Positions 28,032 to 36,368 of a stretch of DNA of 64,000 nt are shown in pieces. How positions within the stretch are numbered: the first letter of the stretch is position 1; every line of letters starts with the position of its first letter. A program made the translations under genes and the position numbers. Under the pieces are notes generated by a model that was not told the origin of the DNA, ran no database searches, and saw only the letters and a list, made by a program, of their open reading frames with translations. Source of the stretch: CAVVIH01 sp963748295 (lineage in GTDB: Bacteria > Acidobacteriota > Vicinamibacteria > Vicinamibacterales > 2-12-FULL-66-21); assembly GCA_963748295.1 (NCBI GenBank), contig CAVVIH010000004.1, positions 1 through 64,000 of the forward strand, given 5' to 3'.

Positions 28032-30467
28032 ATGCAGGGAATCTGGCAGGACCTCCGGTATGGACTCCGCGGGCTCGCCAAGCGGCCCGGCTTTACGATT
28101 CTCGCCGTCCTCACGCTCGCCCTCGGCATCGGCGCCGCCACGACCATCTTCAGCGTCATCTACAACGTGATGCTCGATCCGTTCCCGTACACGGACGCGC
28201 ACCGTGTCGCCCAGATCATGATTCGCGACGCGACCAGCACTCGGCCCGGCGGACGGACCGCCTTTCAGGTACCCGAGTTTCTCGAATACCAGGAACAGAA
28301 CCATGTCTTCGACGCCGTCATCGGTGGCGGCTTCGAGGACGTCCTCATGACGACCGCCGAGGGGACGGAGCAGTTGAACGGTGGCCTCACGACGCCGAAC
28401 CTGTTCGCGTTCCTCGGTGTGCCGGCGGCGCTGGGCCGTACGTTTACGCCTGATGACGCGAAGCCGGGCGCGCCCCCGGTGTTCGTGATGGCGTACAAGG
28501 CGTGGGCGCGCCACTTCAGTCTGGATCCCGGCGTCGTCGGCAGGACGTTCACGCTGAACGGCGTACCGATGACGCTCATCGGGATCATGCCGCCGCGTTT
28601 CACGAAGATGAACGCAGACGTGTATCGTCCGGTCGTCTTGAACCGCGGCGACTCGGCGCTCGCGCGCCGTTACTTCATGTTTCAGGCGAAGCTGAAGCCC
28701 GGCGTCACACTCGAGCAGGCAGCCGCGGATATCGACGTCATCGCGAGGCGCGTGGCGAAAGACCACCCGGACCTGTACCCGAAACAGTTCACCGTGACCG
28801 TCGACGAGCTGGGTCGACAGCATCGTCGGGCAGTTCAAGACGACGCTGTATACGCTCGCGGCGGCGGTCGGCGCTGCTGCTGGCGATATCCTGCTTCAAC
28901 GTCGCCAACATGCTGCTCGCGCTCGCCACCGGACGCGAAAAGGAGATGGCGATTCGCGGCGCGCTTGGCGCCGGCCGAGTACATCTCATCCGCCAACTCC
29001 TCATCGAGAGTCTGCTGCTCGCGGCCGCCGGCGCGGCGGTCGGCTGTCTCTTCGCGTTCGCAGGCGCGAAAGGCATCGCCGCGCTGATTCCCGAGGGCTA
29101 CATTCCACGCGAGGCGGTGATCCGGTTGAACCGGCCCGCGCTGCTGTTCAGCCTTGCCGCCGCTGTCGGCACCGCACTTGTCTTCGGCCTCGCGCCAGCA
29201 CTGCAAGCTGCCCGGCGCAGCGTGGTCGAGTCATTGAAGGATTCTGGCAAGGGCGTGAGCGGAGGATTCCGCGGCAACTGGCTTCGCAACAGCCTGGTCG
29301 TCGCCGAGATCGCGCTGTCGCTGACGTTGCTCGCCGCGGCCGGGTTGTTGATGCGCAGCTTCGTCGTCATGCAGCGCGTGGATCTCGGGCTGAACCCCGA
29401 CAACATTCTCGTCGCCCGGCTGCCGCTCCCTCGCGGCCAGTACGACTCTGCGGCCGACAAGCAGCGATTCTTCCAGACGCTGCTGCCGCGGCTGCAGGCG
29501 CTGCCCGGCGTCGTCGCTGCGACAGCGACCTCGACGCTGCCGCCGTATGGGGGAATTGGAACGGAGATCGAGATTCCCGGCAAGACGCCGACCGAGCGCT
29601 GGGACGCGATCTACCAGTTGTGCAGCGAGGGCTACATGCCGACGCTCGGCCTCCGCCTCGTTCGCGGAAGATTCCTGTCCGACGTCGAGGTGAATGCCGC
29701 ACGCCGCGTCGCGGTCGTCAATCAGACCTTCGTGAACAAGTATTTCGGCCCGGAAGATCCGATCGGCCAGCACGTCAGGCTCAAAAACCTCGAAACGCTG
29801 CCGAACGCGCCCGTGCAGAACGCGCTCTTCGAGATCATCGGCGTGATGTCCGACGCAAAGAACAACGGGATCAAGGATCCTGTCAGACCGGAAGTCTTCG
29901 TTCCTTACAGCGTCACGGGCGCATTCGAGCGGGGCATCCTGATGCGGGCCGAACGAGAGCCCGGAGCGCTCCTCAACAGCGTGCGCAAAGAGGTGTGGGG
30001 CGTCGATCGCGGTGTGGCGCTGACCTTGACCGGTACGCTGACCGACTACCTGAAGCAATTCTCGTACGCCGAGCCTCGCTTCAGCCTCGTCGTCGTCGGG
30101 ATCTTCGCGTCGGTGGGGCTCATGCTCGTCGCGATGGGCGTCTTCAGCGTCATCGCTTACGCAGTTTCGCAGCAGACGCACGAGATCGGTATCCGGATGG
30201 CGCTCGGCGCTACACGCGCCGACGTGTTGAGGATGGTGACGAGCGCCGGCCTGCGCTTGATCGGAGTGGGCGTCGTGCTCGGTCTCGCCACCAGCTACTT
30301 CGCTATTCGCTTGATCGCCAACCAGATCTGGGGCATCCCACAGGTACGATCCCCTGACGCTGACCCTCGTCGTGGGCGCCATGTTTCTCGTCGGCCTCGC
30401 CGCGTGCTACTTCCCGGCAAGGAAAGCGACGCGGGTCGATCCACTCGTCGCGCTCAGATTGCCGTAG
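28032..30467 (+). CDS. FtsX-like ABC permease, acidobacterial duplicated orphan permease (ADOP) type, three frameshifts
   Basis: The ATG at 28032 with AGGAG upstream starts MQGIWQDLRYGLRGLAKRPG, the characteristic ADOP opening. The first transmembrane helix (FTILAVLTLALGIGAATTIF) and a periplasmic MacB-PCD domain follow. Frame changes near 28812 and 28885 lead to the first FtsX core (LLLAISCFNVANMLLALATG, REKEMAIRGALGAGRVHLIR). The second half repeats this plan (LVVAEIALSLTLLAAAGLLM, SQQTHEIGIRMALGATRADV). After a third indel near 30345 it ends in ARKATRVDPLVALRLP and TAG at 30467. Joined length is about 810 residues. No ABC ATPase lies beside it, as usual for these orphan permeases. The transported substrate is unknown. 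Confidence 0.88.
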
Positions 30468-30469
30468 GG

Positions 30470-31614
30470 ATGCCGCAGATCTCTCACGTCATTCTCGGCT
30501 TCACGATGCTGATGGCGTTAGCTGCACAGCAAGCTCCACCGCGTGCGCCGGTGATTCAGTCAGTCGACCTGCTCGTCCCGTTCCCACCCGTGCCGTTCAA
30601 TCAGTCGAGCAGGTACTCAACTCGCCTACGAGCTTCACATCACGAATTTTCTTTCCGTGGATGTCTCGCTGAACGCCGTGCAAGTCAAAGCCGCCGACGG
30701 ACGGATGCTCGCGGAGTACAAGGACTCCGATCTGCAGCGGCGTATCGTTCGCCCGGGCTTTCGAAACGATCACGCGACACCACAGATCGTCGGTCCGGGT
30801 GCACGCGCCGTCGTCAATTTCTGGATCGCGTTGCCGGTCGGGTCGCCACCACCGGCATCCGTGAACCATCTGGTCGAGTTGGACGTTGTGCGCGCATCGG
30901 GATCCGTTCGAACCGTTGTCGAGGGCGGCGTTTCGCTGGTGTCGTCGCAGCCGGTCGCGACGCTCGATCCGCCGCTGCGCGGCGGTCCCTGGGTGGCCAT
31001 CTACGACCCGCTGCTCAAGGGAGGGCATCGAACAGCGATCTACACCGTGGATGGGCGTGCGCGAATTCCAGGACGGTTTGCGATCGATTTCATCACGCTT
31101 CCACCTGCCGGCGTCACTCGTGCGCAATCCCGGTATTCGGCCTGACCAGTGGAATGGCTTCGGTTCAGACGTCCTCGCAGTAGCCGACGGCGTAGTCGTT
31201 GCCGCACTCGACGATACGCTCGACGAAGCGGCACAGCCCGTCGCGCTGGAAAATGCGAGCGGCAATTACGTGGCCATAGACATCGGCAGTGGCCAGTTCG
31301 CGTTCTATGAGCACCTTCAGCGAGGCAGCGTTACCGTAAAGGCCGGGCAGCGAGTGCGCCGCGGCCAGGTTATCGCGAGGCTCGGCTCGTCAGGCAGCAC
31401 GTCGATCGGGCCTCATCTGCACTTTCACATCGCCGACGCGAACTCGTTGCTCGGCGCAGAGGGTCTCCCTTATGTCTTCAGGCAGTTTGCGCATTTGGGC
31501 GGATACGCGTCACTCGATGCGCTCGTCAACGGCCTGACGCCGTCGCTGACCGCGCGCGAGCGACAAGCTGCGCTCGAACGGCCCGCGCCGAACGCCATCC
31601 TGCGGTTCCCTTGA
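30470..31614 (+). CDS. Secreted M23-family peptidoglycan peptidase (two frameshifts)
   Basis: The gene starts at the ATG at 30470, two bases after the permease stop, with a hydrophobic leader (MPQISHVILGFTMLMALAAQ). A beta-rich N-terminal domain spans frame changes near 30615 and 31120 (AYELHITNFLSVDVSLNAVQ; GPGARAVVNFWIALPVG). The C-terminal lysostaphin-type domain shows FGSDVLAVADGVVVAALDDT, NYVAIDIGSGQFAFYEHLQ and GPHLHFHIAD, with the catalytic/zinc HxH. Joined length is about 380 residues. It would cleave peptidoglycan cross-links or act as an activator. Tight spacing suggests co-transcription with the permease. Confidence 0.82.
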
Positions 31615-31931
31615 CGATCAATCCAGCGATAGGTCGCTGGAATCAGGAGAAACGCCATGACGTACCTGCCGGGATCGGTGATGCGCCTGAAGTCGAACGA
31701 TCGTTTGAGGAACGCGGCGACTCCAGCGGCACCGCTCTGACGGTAAAGCAGAAGCGACGCGGCGGTGACGGGGCAGAGGAACTGCAGCGCGCTCACAGGC
31801 AGGCCCGGCAGCAGCTCTCCTCCAACGATCGGCCCGAGAATCCACAGGGGAATCGACAGACCCAGCACGAGGAGAAAAAACGGCACGATGTCTGAGGCCT
31901 CGACTTCGCAGCGCTCACGTCCTCGACGCAC
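31615..31931 (-). pseudogene. N-terminal fragment of a CPBP-type membrane protease gene
   Basis: On the minus strand the frame upstream of 31615 encodes VEASDIVPFFLLVLGLSIPL, then ILGPIVGGELLPGLPVSALQ, then RYVMAFLLIPATY. This is the first third of a CPBP (CAAX-like) intramembrane protease. The catalytic motifs (EExxxR, FxxxH) are absent. The frame simply runs into the antisense of the M23 gene's 3' end, which points to truncation by a rearrangement that placed the M23 gene here. Its 5' end overlaps the last bases of the tetR gene in the same orientation. Confidence 0.55.
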
Positions 31932-32538
31932 GCCGCCTCACACGCCGTTTGGGAACTGTTGGAATAAGCGCCTTCCGAATAACACCCGCGTAGACCTTCC
32001 AGTCCGCCGGCAGCGCGGCAGGCGCTTCATGGGCAAGCTGCAGCAGGCCACGATACGCGGCGTAAGCAAAGACAGCGTATGACCTGGCAAGGGCCGGGGA
32101 GAACCCGAGGTGGCTGTAACAGACCTCGAGGTACGCGATTCGTGCCGAAGCAACACGGTCCAGCACGCGGCGAACGACGGGATCCTCAGCGGCTTCAGCC
32201 AGCGCGGCATACAGCGATCGCGATCGAGGCGGCTGCGACGCCGCGTCCAGCATCAGCTCGAGGCGGAGGCGATGATCGGTCACCGCATCCAGACCTTTCA
32301 TCGTTTCCGTCGTGGCACGCTGTTCCCATCGCGACAGGGTGGCCGCGAGCAGTTCGGGCCGGCCCTGAAAGTGCCAGTAGAAGCTGCCTTTCGTGACTCC
32401 CAGTCTGGAGGCAAGCGCGCTGACGGTGAGGGCACGCAAGCCTTTTTCCGCGATCAGCTGCAGCGCCGCCTCGGCCCAGTCTGACGCGGTCAGCGTCGGT
32501 TCCCCCAGGCGTTCCTTGCCGGTCCCTTTGCGCGCCAT
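31915..32538 (-). CDS. TetR/AcrR-family transcriptional repressor
   Basis: A 207-residue regulator starting at the ATG at 32538. The helix-turn-helix is clear: WAEAALQLIAEKGLRALTVS then LASRLGVTKGSFYWHFQGRP. The all-helical C-terminal ligand domain begins after RWEQRATTETMKGLDAV. It diverges from a DinB-like gene. The 68 bp between them contain two candidate operators with ATACC/GTACC and GGTAT arms, so it very likely represses both genes. The inducer is unknown. Confidence 0.9.
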   Translation of the reverse strand: MARKGTGKERLGEPTLTASDWAEAALQLIAEKGLRALTVSALASRLGVTKGSFYWHFQGRPELLAATLSRWEQRATTETMKGLDAVTDHRLRLELMLDAASQPPRSRSLYAALAEAAEDPVVRRVLDRVASARIAYLEVCYSHLGFSPALARSYAVFAYAAYRGLLQLAHEAPAALPADWKVYAGVIRKALIPTVPKRRVRRRASRT

Positions 32539-32555
32539 TGGAACTAATTGTCTCC

Positions 32556-32569
32556 ATACCTCGTGGTAT
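32556..32569. promoter_or_regulatory. Candidate TetR operator 1
   Basis: ATACC-TCGT-GGTAT has perfect 5-bp arms. It lies 17 bp upstream of the tetR start and immediately before a TTGACA that could be the -35 box of the DinB-like gene. Operator 2 has matching arms. Confidence 0.6.
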
Positions 32570-32587
32570 TGACAACAAGGACCTCCG

Positions 32588-32599
32588 TACCCTAGGGTA
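32588..32599. promoter_or_regulatory. Candidate TetR operator 2
   Basis: TACCCTAGGGTA is a perfect 12-bp palindrome whose arms (TACC/GGTA) match operator 1. It overlaps the expected -10 region (18 bp after TTGACA at 32569-32574) of the DinB-like gene, whose start is at 32607. Confidence 0.6.
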
Positions 32600-32606
32600 T
32601 GGAAGT

Positions 32607-33287
32607 ATGGGGAAAGGAAATAACAGACCAGATATCGTCGCGCTGGAGAAGGCTTTCGACGCCGTAGAACGCGACGCACGCATGCTGGTGAGTGGCCTGA
32701 CCGAGACGCTGGGCACCTGGCGCCCGGCCCCCGACTCGTGGAGCGTTGCGGAATGCCTCGATCATCTGGCCGTCGCGAACCGTGTGTATCTGCGCGCGAT
32801 GCAGCCGGCGGCCGAACGTGCCCTGACGCAGGGCCGGAAACGAAGCGGCCCTGCACAGCCGGGAGTGATCGGCGGCTGGTTCGTCCGAATGCTCGAGCCG
32901 CCGGTGAAGTCTCGATTCAAGAACAAGGCGCACCAAAGTATCCAACCGCGCCATGGTCCCTCGCTTGCCGACGCGATCGGCCAGTTCCTCGCGTCGCAGG
33001 ACGAGGTCCGCGCGTTCCTGCGGCGCTACGCGGACATCGACCTGGCTGGCGTGCGCTTCCCGAACCCGTTCATTCGCGGCGTTCGATTCAGCCTTGCCAC
33101 CGGCCTGCACGTGATTGCGGCGCACGAGCGACGTCACCTGTGGCAGGCCTGGCGCGTGCTGCGGAACGCGCTATCGCCGGGGAATCGCCCGGTGGTGTCT
33201 GCGGCCGCGCCTTCAAATCAACCGACCTCGCCGTCGACGCCTCGAGCGCCCGCAGCTCCCGCTCCACCTGCAACTCCACCTTCGTGA
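32607..33287 (+). CDS. DinB-like (YfiT/DinB superfamily) protein with an acquired C-terminal tail
   Basis: A protein of 226 residues starting at the ATG at 32607. The four-helix DinB fold is suggested by LEKAFDAVERDARMLVSGLT, WRPAPDSWSVAECLDHLAVA (with the usual helix-2 His) and LHVIAAHERRHLWQAWRVL (with the C-terminal His pair). Such proteins bind a metal and often act as thiol transferases. After about residue 195 the sequence becomes a Pro/Ala/Ser tail (PTSPSTPRAPAAPAPPATPP). The last part of that tail is encoded by DNA antisense to an NDH-2 gene fragment, so the natural C-terminus was probably replaced by readthrough into foreign sequence. It diverges from the tetR gene, its likely repressor. 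Confidence 0.8.
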   Translation: MGKGNNRPDIVALEKAFDAVERDARMLVSGLTETLGTWRPAPDSWSVAECLDHLAVANRVYLRAMQPAAERALTQGRKRSGPAQPGVIGGWFVRMLEPPVKSRFKNKAHQSIQPRHGPSLADAIGQFLASQDEVRAFLRRYADIDLAGVRFPNPFIRGVRFSLATGLHVIAAHERRHLWQAWRVLRNALSPGNRPVVSAAAPSNQPTSPSTPRAPAAPAPPATPPS

Positions 33288-33370
33288 TGTCAGGCCGGAA
33301 GAAGAGCGCGACGGTCCAGTCGAGAACGATGCGCAGACGGCGGTCCCAGCGTCGAATCGTCCTACCAGGT
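33249..33370 (-). pseudogene. C-terminal fragment of an NDH-2-type dehydrogenase gene
   Basis: The minus strand reads RRWDRRLRIVLDWTVALFF then RPDITKVELQVERELRA. This is almost identical to the end of the complete NDH-2-like gene at 53050-54336; about 105 nt align at roughly 90% identity with 53079-53182. Further upstream the resemblance is lost and stops appear. It is a relic of a second copy or a duplicated segment. Confidence 0.7.
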
Positions 33371-33552
33371 CGCCGGCGGGTGAGCCCGGCATGGTTCGTT
33401 CGCCGGGCGCGAAGGCAATTGGAAAACGTTTCGTGGACCTGACCGTTTTAGATGTATAAGAATGCGTTCGTCTGCAGCAAAAATCCGAACGGGTCTAGTC
33501 CTGGCGGCTCGCAAGACGTCCCCACGAGCGCGCCGATTGACAGAAAGTGACG

Positions 33553-34546
33553 ATGAGCTGGACTCTCACGTTGCTGATTGTCTTCTTGCTCTGGATTCTC
33601 GCGCTGCTCATCGCCCTAGCGCGTTTCCTCATGGTGGTCTGTCGAGGACGCGAGCGCCGGCGGCAGAATCAGGACTCGAGTCTCGACTGGAAACGCCGTG
33701 GCCGGTGCCTCCCAATACCGGACGACGTTTACCGCCGCCCTGACCCGTGCATTTATTCCCAGTCCTACCTGATGAGTCAGGGCTTTGCGGTCACCTGGAA
33801 CAATCCTGATATCTGGTTGCAGAAGAACCAGGTGACGGTGCCATCGACAAGCCTCGAACCGGACACTCTGTACGAACTTGTCGCGCGCGTCTGGAATAAC
33901 TCGATCGAGGCCCCGGCTGTTGGCCTGCCGGTCCGGTTCTCGGTACATCGATTTCGGTATCGGTGGCGCACCTAACCTGATTGGCGTGAAGAGCGTGGAC
34001 CTGCCGGTGAAGGGAGCGAACGGACACCCAGCCTACGCGAGGATTCCGTGGAAGACGCCTTCGATCCCTGGGCACTACTGCATCCGGGTGCAACTGATCT
34101 GGTCGGATGATGCGAACCCGCTCAACAATCTGGGCCAGGAGAATACCGACGTCAAGCCGCTCAACTCACCGCACGCGCTCTTCGCGATTCCTGTGCGAAA
34201 CGACGGGCGAGCTGCGCGCACGGTGCGGATCGAGGCCGACTTCTACGAGCGTCCGGCGGCGGTGCCCTGTCCGGAGCCGCCGGCTCGCCAGCCCGCGCTT
34301 TCGAGGGAAGAAATCGCCGTCAACCGTCGCGCCGCGCTCGCTCGGCACGGTCGCGAGCACTTTCGTGTACCGGCTGACTGGCGAGTCGAGGTTCAGCCCG
34401 GGCAACTGAGGCTCGACCCGGGCGAAGAGGGAAATATCGCCGTCGATATCACGGCACCGGATGGCTTTGCGGGCCGACAGGCGATCAACATCAACGCCTT
34501 CGACGGAGATCAGCTCGCCGGCGGCGTCACCGTTTACGTGGAGTAA
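33553..34546 (+). CDS. Membrane-anchored protein with adhesion-like (CARDB-type) region, one frameshift
   Basis: The start is ATG 33553 (GTG 33547 possible). The N-terminus is a single membrane helix (WTLTLLIVFLLWILALLIAL) followed by a basic patch. Residues ~60-125 contain SQGFAVTWNNPDIWLQ and LYELVARVWNNSIEAPAVGL, typical of a CARDB-like beta sandwich. At about 33942 the reading moves to another frame (YIDFGIGGAPNLIGVKSVDL) and runs to TAA at 34546. It contains HYCIRVQLIWSDDANPLNN, GREHFRVPADWRVEVQPG and GEEGNIAVDITAPDGFAGR, suggesting further beta-sandwich domains. It probably forms a pair with the gene 5 bp downstream. The role is unknown. Confidence 0.75.
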
Positions 34547-34551
34547 ACGAC

Positions 34552-35634
34552 ATGTCGGCTCCTCAATATACGACCTGTGTTCAGCCTGAGGATTACAAGC
34601 AGCCAGATCTCCCGGGCGGATCGATGTCGACATGGGGCGACATCTATTCCATTGTCTCGGGCGGGGGGCTCGGGCTCCTCAAGCGGATTTGTGAGTACCT
34701 GCTGAATGGCAAGCTCGTCTGCCTGGGTGGAGACAAGTGTGCCATTGGGCGAATGGCGGAATTCAATACCGTGGACGACAAGAGCGGTTTCGAAAAGCTG
34801 GACAACGATTTCAGCATTCGGATCGTGCTCTGTCCGACGTCGTTGAGTTCGATGCTTCGCGGCAAGGACAATCGCGTGCCCAACCACGAGACCGCGATCA
34901 AGGGCCCCCAGGGAGAGCTGATCGCACAGCAACCGAACATGCCGATGCCTCACAATCCCGGTTCGGCCGACGAGCAGCCGTCGGCGAGGTTCAAGGGCGT
35001 GTACGTCGAGTTCGAGTTCACCAATTTCGGGCCTCCGGTCGTCGCGCCCACCTCCGCCGACGCGCCGTTTTTGGTCCCGGTTCTGCACTGCGAGATCGAG
35101 GGCGATCGCATTCCGACGGTGTGCGCCGCTCTCAGCATCTTTTCCAATCCAGTCGTCGATGCGTTCTGCAGCATTCCCTTGATCGGTTGGGCCACCTGCT
35201 GGTTGATCACTCTGCTCCTCGCTCCACTCATCACCTCGGTGTTCGCCACTGCATGGGCAGCGGGCTCAAACGACAATCGCGATTTCGACAAAGCGGGAAG
35301 CCTTGGGGAGGGAGACACCGTCGTCATCACCGGCCGCTGGGTTTACGATGCGGGCCACGAGGGCTGGAACGAGCTGCACCCGGTCAAAAGCGTGCAGAAG
35401 ATCACGGAGGAGGATTGCGAGGTTGGCGATTTCGACGATCACTTGAAGCGATGGTGCGAACGAACGACGGAGGTTCCGCCGCCACGCAAGCCGGACTCGA
35501 CAGACCCACGTCCGGCCGGGATGTCGCCCGGGCAGGAGGCTGTCTGGGAAGGGCAAGTGAAACACGTCAATCGATGGATCTACCACCCGATTGTCGACGG
35601 CTGCGGTGAGCCAGACCCCGAGCCGCCGAAGTAA
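34552..35634 (+). CDS. Hypothetical protein with central hydrophobic hairpin
   Basis: A 360-residue protein starting 5 bp after the CARDB-type gene, so the two are probably co-transcribed. The N-terminal region (MSTWGDIYSIVSGGGLGLLK) precedes a domain with VCLGGDKCAIGRM and SIRIVLCPTSLSSMLRGKDN. A hydrophobic hairpin lies near residues 205-245 (FCSIPLIGWATCWLITLLLA, PLITSVFATAWAAG). The C-terminal domain has GDTVVITGRWVYDAGHEGWN and ELHPVKSVQKI, with several His and Cys. No family is recognised. The lack of a signal peptide plus an internal hairpin could fit an effector or membrane-inserting protein, but that is speculation. Confidence 0.7.
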   Translation: MSAPQYTTCVQPEDYKQPDLPGGSMSTWGDIYSIVSGGGLGLLKRICEYLLNGKLVCLGGDKCAIGRMAEFNTVDDKSGFEKLDNDFSIRIVLCPTSLSSMLRGKDNRVPNHETAIKGPQGELIAQQPNMPMPHNPGSADEQPSARFKGVYVEFEFTNFGPPVVAPTSADAPFLVPVLHCEIEGDRIPTVCAALSIFSNPVVDAFCSIPLIGWATCWLITLLLAPLITSVFATAWAAGSNDNRDFDKAGSLGEGDTVVITGRWVYDAGHEGWNELHPVKSVQKITEEDCEVGDFDDHLKRWCERTTEVPPPRKPDSTDPRPAGMSPGQEAVWEGQVKHVNRWIYHPIVDGCGEPDPEPPK

Positions 35635-35686
35635 TCCGATGAGATGCCGTGCCGCGACGGCGCGAAGGCCGTCGACCTCTACGTCG

Positions 35687-36296
35687 CTACTTGACCAGGC
35701 CGACCGTGTAGTCCCAGTACAAGACAGAGAGGGGTCCCAGCTTGCGCAGCCCCAGAGTCCTTCCATTGGTGCTGGCCGTTGTCCAGCACCAATCGAAGGA
35801 CGACCATGGCAGATGGGTGAAGAACGGACCTGCCCAGAAAGGGCTGAGGTCGTCGGCCTCGGCGAAAAAGAAGAACTTCTGGCCTCCGACGTAGCCAGAT
35901 CGAACCTTCTTCGTCATTCCCGGCGGAATCAGCCACCAACCCTTCTTGGCCCAATCGACTCCGCCCTCGCACCCCGGAAGCGCGGTACGCATACGCGACC
36001 CAGAGGAACTCGTTCGTCTTGTTCTTGAAGTAGAGGCCCACAGCTATGCTCCTTTCGGAGGATTGAGTCGCCGAGGTGGATTCTTTAGGCGTCGGGATCT
36101 GCTGAGGAGGTGACTCCTCACCCTCTTGTTCCTCTCCCGCCCGGTGCTCGGCGCCGCCCACTTGACGCGCGGAGGTCAGCGGCCGCCGATGGGTCGTCGC
36201 GTCCTCTGGCAGACTGGTATCAACCCCCTTTGTTTCCTCAGCAACTTGTTCTGGCGTGAATTCTGTCGAGAGTTTCTTTTCCTCGCCTGGGCTCAT
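35687..36296 (-). CDS. DUF1036-like protein with long N-terminal linker (one frameshift)
   Basis: I place the start at the ATG at 36296 (GGAGAGG upstream). The first ~85 residues are acidic and low in hydrophobics (SPGEEKKLSTEFTPEQVAEE). A DUF1036-type domain begins with VGLYFKNKTNEFLWVAYAYR. At a GGGG run near 35987 the sense changes frame, giving CEGGVDWAKKGWWLIPPG, KFFFFAEADDLSPF and PWSSFDWCWTTAS, ending YTVGLVK at 35687. Removing one G restores a protein of about 202 residues. DUF1036 proteins are small, often exported domains of unknown function. It converges on the hypothetical gene ending at 35634 and lies downstream of the Cys-rich secreted protein. Confidence 0.72.
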
Positions 36297-36368
36297 GGGA
36301 TCCTCTCCTTGACTCCGGAACGCTGTTTCAACGCTAGCCAAGTGACGTCTACCTCAGAACCCCGCACT

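Noticed and set aside
28502..31183. A single 893-codon frame covering permease and peptidase
   Set aside because: It mixes the middle of the FtsX permease with out-of-frame text; the true genes are separated by the TAG at 30465-30467 and the ATG at 30470.
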